Assembly (NCBI GenBank): GCA_021399435.1
Contig: JAJTUP010000127.1
Coordinates: forward strand, 1 to 64,000
From: Diaporthe sp. PMI_573
Lineage: Eukaryota > Ascomycota > Sordariomycetes > Diaporthales > Diaporthaceae
Direction of reading: 5' to 3'
Length of the DNA stretch: 64,000 bases
A program made the translations under genes and the position numbers. This document shows positions 56,627 to 64,000 of this stretch, one piece after another. The notes beneath the pieces were generated by a model. It was not told the DNA's origin. It saw only the letters and a list, made by a program, of their open reading frames with translations, and made no database searches. Within the stretch, counting starts at the first letter, position 1, and the number at the start of each line of letters is the position of its first letter.

Positions 56627-57897
56627 ATGGAGGGTCTGTTCTTCAACGTCAACAATGGGTTAGCTGTCCCCCATCCTTTCGAACGATGACGACCGCCCTG
56701 CTAACCTTGAGACTGCAGCTACCTCGAGGGCATTGTCCGAGGCTATCGGAACGGGCTACTCACCAACGCAAACTATAGCAACATGACACAGTGCGAGAGT
56801 ATAGATGGTTGGTTGCCCTCTTCTGCATCTGGTGGCGAGTACACCTACTCACGGCTTCTCTTCCAGACCTCAAGCTCCAGCTCGGCCCAGCATACGGCGA
56901 CTTCCTTGCCTCCCTACCTCCGAACCCATCCACCTCGAGTCTCGCCGCGAAGACGACCGACAAGCTTGTTTCTGAGTTCAAATATGTTCGGGCGAATGCT
57001 ACGGGGGCCCTCGCCCAGTTCATGGACTACCTGACGTACGGATACATGATCGACAACGTCGCGCTGTTGATTACAGGAACACTGCACGAGAGGGATACGA
57101 GGGAGCTCCTGGACAGGTGCCACCCCCTGGGCTGGTTCGAGACGATGCCGGTGCTCTGCGTTGCCACCAACATCGAGGAGCTCTACAACAGCGTGCTGAT
57201 CGAGACTCCGCTGGCGCCGTTCTTCAAGGGCAGCCTGAGCCACCAGGACCTGGACGAGCTGAACATCGAGATTGTGCGGAATACTCTTTACAAGAACTAT
57301 CTCGAGGAGTTCCACAACTTTGTCAACACACACGCCGAGATGGCCGGCACGCCGACAGCCGAGGTCATGTCGGAGATCCTCGAGTTCGAGGCGGACCGGA
57401 GGGCCATCAACATCACGCTCAACTCGTTCGGCACCGAGCTGACCAAGGCGGACCGTAAGAAGCTCTACCCCAGCTTCGGCCAGCTGTACCCCGAGGGCAC
57501 ACTGATGCTGTCTCGTGCCGATGACTTCGAGGGCGTGAGGCTGGCCGTTGATGGCGTGCACGATTACAAGACCTTCTTCGATGCCGCTGGTCTGGGTGGC
57601 GGGCCGGCCGGCCCTGGCAACATGGGTGGAGGCTCCGGGTCTGACGGCCGGAGTCTGGAGGATATGTTCTACCAAAAGGAGATGGAGATATCCAAGGAGG
57701 CTTTCACGAGACAATTCAGCTTCGGCATAGTATACGCATGGCTGAAGCTGAGGGAACAGGTGAGCTGCCCCTTTCGCCACGGTCCGATAACCAACAGACT
57801 AACACTCCCACAGGAAATCCGGAACATCACATGGATTGCCGAATGCATAGCGCAGAACCAGAAGGAGCGCATCGGCAACTACATCAGCGTGTTTTAA
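56627..57897 (+). CDS. VMA6: V-type ATPase subunit d (V0 sector)
   Basis: Four exons (56627-56658, 56719-56807, 56867-57759, 57814-57897; introns 60, 59 and 54 bp) give 365 aa, close to the family's ~350. Subunit d couples the central stalk of V1 to the V0 c-ring of the vacuolar proton pump; it is peripheral and has no membrane segments. The sequence starts MEGLFFNVNNGYLEGIVRGYRNGLLT and contains LPPNPSTSSLAAK, FMDYLTYGYMIDNVALLITGT, HPLGWFETMPVLCVA, EADRRAINITLNSFGTEL and LYPEGTLML. It ends NITWIAECIAQNQKERIGNYISVF, the invariant C-terminus. A Gly-rich insert (GLGGGPAGPGNMGGGSGSDG) near residue 285 is typical of filamentous fungi. Confidence 0.97.
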
Positions 57898-58118
57898 GGA
57901 GAATGAAGATAGCATCGATTCACACCTCGTGTAGAGTACGAAAGAGATTTTGAGGTCTGTTGCGATTGATTTGATTAAGTAGGCTGGCATACCATGGAAG
58001 GCGCAACGAGGTTACACCGGGGTCTGGTATGCACCAGACTCTGATCACTCACGACTGTATTGTACAGAATTTACATTTTTTTATGTCCTTCCGCTGCGCT
58101 ACTGCCTCTAACCTAACG

Positions 58119-59148
58119 TCACCTGAGCTCGATCTGCTTCTTATAAGTCGCAGGCGACAGGCCCAGCGTCTCGATCATGTGCTCCCACCGGCCGCTTCCC
58201 CTCTCCCTCCTCTCCATGTACTTGATCAGCTTCTGCCTCCTGTGCAGCAGCAGCCGCAGGTTCTTCTTGTTGTGCTTGTCCTTGTTGCCCTTCTTGCCCG
58301 CGTACATGGCGGCCAGCACCCTGATCTTGGCGGTCAGGATGGCGATCTGCACCTCCGAGGACCCCGTGTCGGGCCCGCCGCGGACCTTCTCGACCCGCTC
58401 CTCCTGGCCCGCGACCAGCGGCTTCTGGCGCAGCACCTCGTCCGTCTGGTGGCGGCCGAACGTCTCGACGATGCGCCGGATGTTGGCGTGCCGCCTGTCT
58501 TTGCTGCTGCCGTTCTCGAGCGTCGTGATCCTGTGCAGGGCCTCGACCGCGCGCTTGTGGTCCGCCTCGTGCGTGACCTGCGCCTCCTTGTCGATGAACT
58601 CGCTGTAATACACCGACTTGATGTCGCCCTGCGAGGGCGCGGTGAGCTTGTAGGACTCGGCGATGGCCTCGTCCAGCTCCTGCTTCGTGAGCTGGTAGTT
58701 GAGAATGTGCTCCGACGTGGGCAGGTCGTGCGCTTCCTGGAGCGGGTTGCCATCCTCGTCCCGCCTGACTTGTGACTGGGCCGACTGGCCGGCGGTGTCG
58801 AAGGACTCGACGAAGGGCGTCGCGATACCATGGACTGGGTCGCCCCATGCCACGTCGCGCTGGCCCTCGAGCACTTTCTGTCGCTCAAGGTTGCGGTTCT
58901 TCCGTTGTTGGGCTTGTTGCCATCGGTAGGGGTCTAGCTTTTCCTTTCGGAGAGCATCTCTTTGTTTCTGGGTGAGGGCGGGCGGCTCATCGCTGAGGTT
59001 GGCCTTCTGGACAAGAGGTTGGAAGGAGGGCGCGACTCGTCGGGATGCTGTCGCTGGCCGGAGACATACTGCAACAATTGTCAGCAAAGGTGTTCGATAA
59101 TCAGAGACCTCCCATAAGATACTGCTGCAGGGTGTTCCGGTGGCCCAT
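58119..59148 (-). CDS. MRPS28: Mitochondrial small-subunit ribosomal protein uS15m
   Basis: The main exon (59068-58119) encodes the whole mature protein. The S15 domain is at the C-terminus: PDTGSSEVQIAILTAKIRVLAAM, NKDKHNKKNLRLLLHRRQKLIKYMERR and MIETLGLSPATYKKQIELR. It is preceded by a long fungal mitoribosome-type extension (SDEPPALTQKQRDALRKEKLDPYRWQQ). uS15 binds the central domain of the small-subunit rRNA. The N-terminus (CLRPATASRRVAPSF) is basic like a mitochondrial presequence. No ATG lies in this exon. The best in-frame start is at 59148 (MGHRNTLQQYLMG) spliced over a 40-bp intron 59069-59108 with a weak GTCTCT donor and good GCTGAC...TTGCAG; a different first exon is possible. Confidence 0.87.
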
Positions 59149-59754
59149 GCAAGTCCCCAGACAATGTCATGAGGGTCGACAGGCTCAGGCCCCAGTGAGA
59201 TAAACCGTCACATAGTAGAATGTCTTGCCGGGGACGACGACACTGTGTATGACATAACATCCAATGGGTTGGAGTTGGGTTAAAGGAAACAGAATGGCAT
59301 ACATGTCAGGCTCTGGAGCCCCGAAGGACCTGGTATTCTGGGCGGCATGGTGGGCTGGCCGCGATCATCGACAGCTATGTGACCGCAGTGCTCGTCTCAC
59401 GGCCGCCATCAAAATTTCCGGGGACGCGGCTGCTCTTGACGTCCTAGCATTGCCGCAGCTCGCCTGCCTTGCTCGCTTGTCGTTTGCGGTTAGCGCCGTC
59501 CATCATCAGCCACCACAGCCACAGATCGGTACGTACCTCCGCTCGAACTTTTTTTGCCCTGTAGGCGGAGAAGGCGCGGTCCACACTTTTTAGCCTGCAG
59601 GGAGCAAAATCGACTTTCTGGTGCGCACCAGCCAAAACATCTTCCGCAGAGCCCCAAGCAGCCTCAACCTCGCGAAGTTCAACCTCTCACCTCGAGCACC
59701 ACTGCATTGCCGAACTTCGCGACGACAACCTCACCGTCCACCACAACCGCAATC
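59149..59754. promoter_or_regulatory. Divergent spacer between uS15m and uS2 genes
   Basis: About 600 bases between a mitochondrial and a cytosolic ribosomal protein gene. The last ~80 bases before 59755 are C/A-rich without G runs, typical of the leader of highly expressed fungal genes. Confidence 0.5.
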
Positions 59755-60877
59755 ATGGCGCCCTCCAACCTGCCCAGCGTTTTCAACGCCACCAGCCAGG
59801 ACATTGAGCTGCTCCTGGCCGCCCAGGCCCACCTCGGCTCCAAGAACATGCAGGTTCACATGAACTCGTACCTGTGGAAGACTCGGTATGCTCGACCCTG
59901 ATGTGGCCTTCGCGCAGCCTACTGCTACGACCTCAATTGCTAACGGTATCTCGACAGTGCCGATGGTGTCAATGTTATCAACGTTGGCAAGACCTGGTAA
60001 GTTCGAACGAAGCAGCGGGGATGATCGGTCGCGCGTCCCCGCGACGGTGATCCAAGAAGAAAAATATTAGAATTGGCGATTTTCTAAACAAACGGCCGCA
60101 AACAGGGAGAAGATCGTCCTGGCTGCCCGTATCATCGCCGCCGTCGACAACCCCTCCGACGTCTGTGTCATCTCTGCCCGTCCCTACGGTCAGCGTGCCG
60201 TCCTCAAGTTCGCCGCGCACACCGGTGCCCAGGCCATCGCCGGTCGTTTCACCCCCGGTTCCTTCACCAACTACATCACCCGTTCGTTCAAGGAGCCCCG
60301 TCTGATCGTCGTCACCGACCCCCGCACCGACGCCCAGGCCATCAAGGAGGCTTCCTACGTCAACATCCCCGTCATCGCCCTCTGCGACACCGACTCCCCC
60401 ACCGAGTTCGTCGACGTTGCCATCCCCACCAACAACAAGGGTCGCCACGCCATCGGCTGCGTCTGGTGGATGCTCGCCCGTGAGGTCCTGCGCCTGCGCG
60501 GCACCATCTACAGCCGCGAGACCCCCTGGGACGTCATGGTCGATCTCTACTTCTGTATGTCATGTCCCGCCGGCTGTTTTGCAGTCTCCAGGAATCTGAA
60601 CTAACATTTCACAGACCGCGACCCCGAGGCTGAGGCCGAGGAGAAGGTCGAGGAGGAGAAGCTCGTCACCGCCGACGAGGCTGGCCCTGCTGCCATCGAG
60701 GCCGGCACTTTCGCCGCCGGTGCCGACTGGGAGGCGCCTCCTGCTGGTGCCACCGGCGGCGAGTGGAGCGCGGACCCTGCTGCCGCTACCTGGGACTCTG
60801 CTGCCACTGCTGCTCCCACTGGTGGTGCTACCGAGTGGGGTGCTGAGCCTACCAAGGAGGCCGCCAGCCAATGGTAA
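59755..60877 (+). CDS. RPS0: 40S ribosomal protein S0 (uS2)
   Basis: Four exons (59755-59885, 59958-59996, 60106-60554, 60615-60877; introns 72, 109 and 60 bp) encode 293 aa; the 39-bp second exon is tiny but in frame. uS2 sits at the head-body junction of the 40S subunit and is needed for 20S pre-rRNA maturation. Diagnostic blocks: [111 protein letters not shown], and [24 protein letters not shown]. The C-terminus is the acidic, Ala/Trp-rich tail with repeated W-x-A/S-D/E units ([23 protein letters not shown]) ending ASQW. Codon usage is strongly biased to C-ending codons, as for highly expressed genes. Confidence 0.98.
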
Positions 60878-62791
60878 AGACCAGGCCTCGCCGAGCAGGG
60901 ATCGCACAACAGCGGGTGGTCGACTGGCGCGAGTACTTTCTGGCATGATTGGCATTACTCGACGAGTTCTGCGCCGGACGACATCCGGGGCTAGGGTCGA
61001 CCTGTTCTTGCACCATTAAGGGAAAGAAGCCTGATTCGGACGCCTTTGGTGTCTGGAGAAGGAGAAAGCCCGGTGTGCTCAGGTCTAAGAAGTGGACTTA
61101 ATCGTTATTTCGCCCTAGCTCTTGGATCTAGTCCTGGTGCGGGCTCAAAAGCCAAGATGGAATTAGACAAAAACATAGGAAAAGGCGCGGAAGCCAATGC
61201 GATACCTCAAAACTGTAATGCCCAAAGTCCTTGTCCCTTGTTCTTGATGTCGGTGTTTAGGGTGGCACCACGTAGACACGATGCACCATGCCCGTGTTCC
61301 TTCAATCGTCGAGCTTCTGGCCCACGGGGTTACTGCTTTCGAGTGTGTTGGAGCTCAGCCCATGACGTGTCATTCAAACAAAGGTGGGACGAGTTCGTTT
61401 GGGCAACGGACGGACGCTCACATACGGGCAAATGATCAGTATCCTCATTGCCATGTCCCTGGAGCCATGCCTTTTATACAATGCAGCCGTCACTGAGGCC
61501 AATTGTCTCCAGTGATACCCAATTCCATGATCAGATGTGGCCTAACCTGGGGCCATATCATATTATGTGCTCTGGTTTAAAGCCATACCGGGTACTGGTC
61601 GACCGCAAATTGGCTCACTACAAACTCTATAGGCCTTTGCAGCCACTTCTCAACTCCTGAGCCATCTCCATACCCGCAAAATAGTTAATACAATATTTCC
61701 TCAATCTGACGTTCAATCTTGATAAAAGATGTTATACCTAAATGGATTCTATGAGTTGAAAGTCAGACTTAAAGGGCACAGTTGCGGAGCGGAAATATAT
61801 GTCTGGCAGAGAATGGGCCTGGCGAGAAGGCTCCTCCCCTATGAGAAGGTCCCCTCCGAATTTCTTGAGATAAGCAGGCTCTCGTCCTTCGGGATGCTGG
61901 CATGTGGGAAAAGAATCCCTCCCTTTCCCTTCCTCCTAGGTCTGATTTCAAGTTTCAGGCTTTTAGGCTAAGGGCGAATTGAGTGATCCTAACCTTGATT
62001 CTAATACTGATCCTTAACTTGGGTATCTTAAGGGAAGAAAGGTGGTAGACTTGAAGAAAGAAGCCACTCCCCTTTCTATATGTGGGTAGTATATACCGAC
62101 CTCTCTGTGACCATTCTTTTTGCTCCTGGGCCTCATTTCTTCTCAGAAAATACTGAATAACCGATTGATAGCTCAGAAGTGGAGGTCTCGACTGTTTTTT
62201 TTTCGAAGGCACCAATGGTTGGTCTTGGAGAAGGGATATTCAAACAAGCAAATGACTGTCATAGTGATCTCTACTACCCACCAAAACGCAGTATGGAGCC
62301 GTCCTCCAGCTAGCAACTGGAGCCGAATAGAACTATTCCTCACTTAGCCAGGGCATCTCGGGCGGAGCTTCTTACATCTCTGAAAGCCTACTGTGGTACT
62401 AACTACCTATATATATACTATGTGATGGGCAATATTTAATTTGATTCCATTCTCATTACTATTCCTGTTACTATTCATATATAAGTGATAGCCGTATTAG
62501 TGCTCTCGGCATTACACCTTCCCTTCTTCCAGGCGTTAAGTGCAAGGGGTATTCTTGTGCTGTAAAGATTTTCAAGTCTTGAGTAGAATCATTACAATTA
62601 CTAGGTAATAAAAGCTTCCGAGGTTATCCAGGAGGACCTTGTCCTGTAAAAGGTGGTAGATTCTTCCACAGGTGATATTCTATAGGAGATCACCCTGTGG
62701 AAGGTCACACACCTTGTGCAACTACTGCTATGCACCTGGCTGCTCAATATCCTCGCGTAGGGTGGTTGATGTCTAAGTCACATATGCCCCG
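60878..62791. other. Intergenic, no recognised gene
   Basis: About 1.9 kb. It includes the 3' UTR of the uS2 gene and a hairpin at 62663-62703. Bases 61700-62300 have short frames and modest AT richness, possibly old repeat sequence. Nothing coding is supported. Confidence 0.5.
62663..62703. repeat. 14-bp hairpin with one bulge
   Basis: CTTCCACAGGTGAT at 62663-62676 pairs with ATCACCCTGTGGAAG at 62689-62703, with one bulged C and a 12-base loop. It lies ~90 bases beyond the stop of the GT31-like gene and could act in 3' end processing or be a repeat remnant. Confidence 0.6.
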
Positions 62792-64000
62792 TCAATACCC
62801 AAGGATAGGCTTGGCCCAAGTGGCTTCTTTGCAAGAACTCGACGTCTCCGGGTCTTTCTGATAACCCAACTTGTATACCTTTTCCATGTCCCAGCCAGAC
62901 GTGTGGTCAGACTCCGATACGGATCGGCCCATCTGCACGAAATATCCCAACTTGCAGGTGCCTGGAGAATATAAATATTGTAGACAACCAGGGTCAGCTG
63001 CGCAAGCAGCGCTGCACTGTGAAGTATCCGAGTGTGCGGGTGAGTCCTCCGGCTGAACGACATCTGCGAAGTTATCCCAGGACGCCCGCGCAGGAGCTTG
63101 ATGGATGGTAGACATGGCGTAGTCAAGAATCGTGGAGTGCGTGAAGGGGTACTGTTGCATGGTCAGTATCTCGAGTCTTGACGAAAAGCATAACACTACG
63201 AACCTCGTCATATGCCCGTGTTCGCTCCCATGTCCAAAGTGACTTCATCTGCTCTGGAGATATTCTGTGCAGCGCGAGTAGGGGGATGCACCACCTCTCC
63301 TGGTTCACTTTGACGCCCACCAGCTCATCGCCAGCGAAGGTCGGATACAGTGCTTGCAGCCGCTCGCCCGTCTTGTTCATGATGGCGTATCCAAGGGCGG
63401 CATCACCGCAGCAGTCGTTCACGGCGTAGTCCTCGTACTGAACGCTCAGCTGAGTCGAGTCCTCCCCCAGGCGCTCCATGAGGCCACGGGACAACACGAA
63501 GCCGGCACCTCCGTACGCGAAGTAGGTGCCGTCTCGGCCGGGCGCGGGCGACCCCAAGTAATGTGGCTTGGACGGGTCCAGCTGGTGGACTAGGCGGAAA
63601 AGGGTGTCTGGGCACGGCTCATCGTTAGTGACTACCTCCGGACGAACATTCATATTTTATCATGTCCTCGGGGACGGAAATTCAGACGTGTTGGCTCCAC
63701 TCTGATGCAAGCGAATTCCAGAAAAAAATGGACGATATACCCCAGAAGTAATACACATCAGCCTCGATAAAGACATACCAATCAGCATGCGGACGCATCT
63801 GATAAGCCTTATCAACCATGGGTAGGAACTTGAAACGATCGAGTTTCCAGCCTTCAGCAGAGTACTCGACTTGCTTCCCTTCTTCATGGGCTTGCTTCTG
63901 AGTCGAATAGGCCACGAAATCGGGGTTGTTGTGGTATGAAGGGGGAAGGTCTGCAAGTATATCGATGAATTGATGGCCTCCAATCGTCTCTTCCAGATCA
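62792..64000 (-). CDS. GT31-like glycosyltransferase with PAN/apple-like tail (5' end cut)
   Basis: The gene enters from beyond the right edge. Readable exons: 64000-63741 (partial), 63607-63204 and 63151-62792; introns 63608-63740 (GTATAT...CACTAACG...CCCAG) and 63203-63152 (52 bp). The enzyme part has the acidic metal-binding block DWYVFIEADVYYFWDTLF, then LDPSKPHYLGSP, YGGAGFVLSRGLMERL and VQYEDYAVNDCCGDAALGYAI, as in fungal GT31/beta-1,3-galactosyltransferase-like (Fringe-type) proteins that act in the Golgi on nucleotide sugars. The last exon carries a Cys-rich module (CSAACAADPGCLQYLYSPGTCKLG) resembling a PAN/apple fold, possibly for glycan or protein binding. The N-terminal membrane anchor expected for the family lies outside the window. 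Confidence 0.85.

Noticed and set aside
56914..57780. 288-codon antisense frame within VMA6
   Set aside because: VMA6 is unmistakable in the sense frame; the antisense product resembles no family and reflects codon bias.

Overview
The window is nuclear DNA of a filamentous ascomycete (Pezizomycotina, most likely a Sordariomycete). The evidence is short GT-AG introns of 50-150 bp with CTAAC-type branch sites, fungal-only families (DUF7587, DUF7580-subtilase, DUF7053, HET, fungal Zn2Cys6, peroxidase family 2), and a 15-kb AT-rich block in which transposons are riddled with C-to-T/G-to-A changes, as expected of repeat-induced point mutation (RIP). I see no CRISPR array, operon, convincing tRNA or rRNA gene.

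Layout. (1) 1-15.3 kb is a nested, RIP-degraded transposon island. A chromodomain Ty3/gypsy element (3548-13465, 187-bp LTRs, 5-bp CTATT target duplication) carries a pogo/Fot1-type DNA transposon (5917-8241, ~215-bp inverted repeats, TA duplication) inside its reverse transcriptase. It is itself flanked on the right by the integrase-chromodomain end and probable 3' LTR of a second chromovirus, which abuts a broken HET-domain gene. (2) 15.3-29.6 kb is a gene graveyard: a HET fragment, a Fet4-like iron permease with an in-frame stop, a peroxidase family 2 gene with three stops, a DUF7053 gene with a frameshift, and a five-exon DUF7580-subtilisin gene with two stops and one frameshift. Two apparently intact membrane-protein genes (86 and 467 codons) sit among them. 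(3) 30-36.8 kb is gene-poor: the 5' end of another pogo-type transposase, ACTAGT-centred minisatellites, a diverged ~0.7-kb duplication and AT-rich debris. (4) 36.9-52.5 kb holds accessory genes: an SCP-x type thiolase, two tandem DUF7587 paralogues, a kappa-class GST, a repetitive secreted protein with a probable GPI signal, a kinase-like protein and a Zn2Cys6 protein with an ankyrin-like tail. (5) 54-61 kb is a dense housekeeping block: NOP58 and VMA6 (divergent), mitochondrial uS15 and cytosolic uS2/RPS0 (divergent). (6) The right edge cuts into a GT31-like glycosyltransferase with a C-terminal PAN/apple-like cysteine module.

The genes do not form one pathway. The main biological story is the gradient from fully mutated transposons, through a belt of host genes carrying mostly C-to-T-type nonsense mutations (including two families linked to fungal non-self recognition), to intact housekeeping genes. 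All exon models were built by eye from reading frames and splice signals; where stated, the exon lengths sum to a multiple of three.
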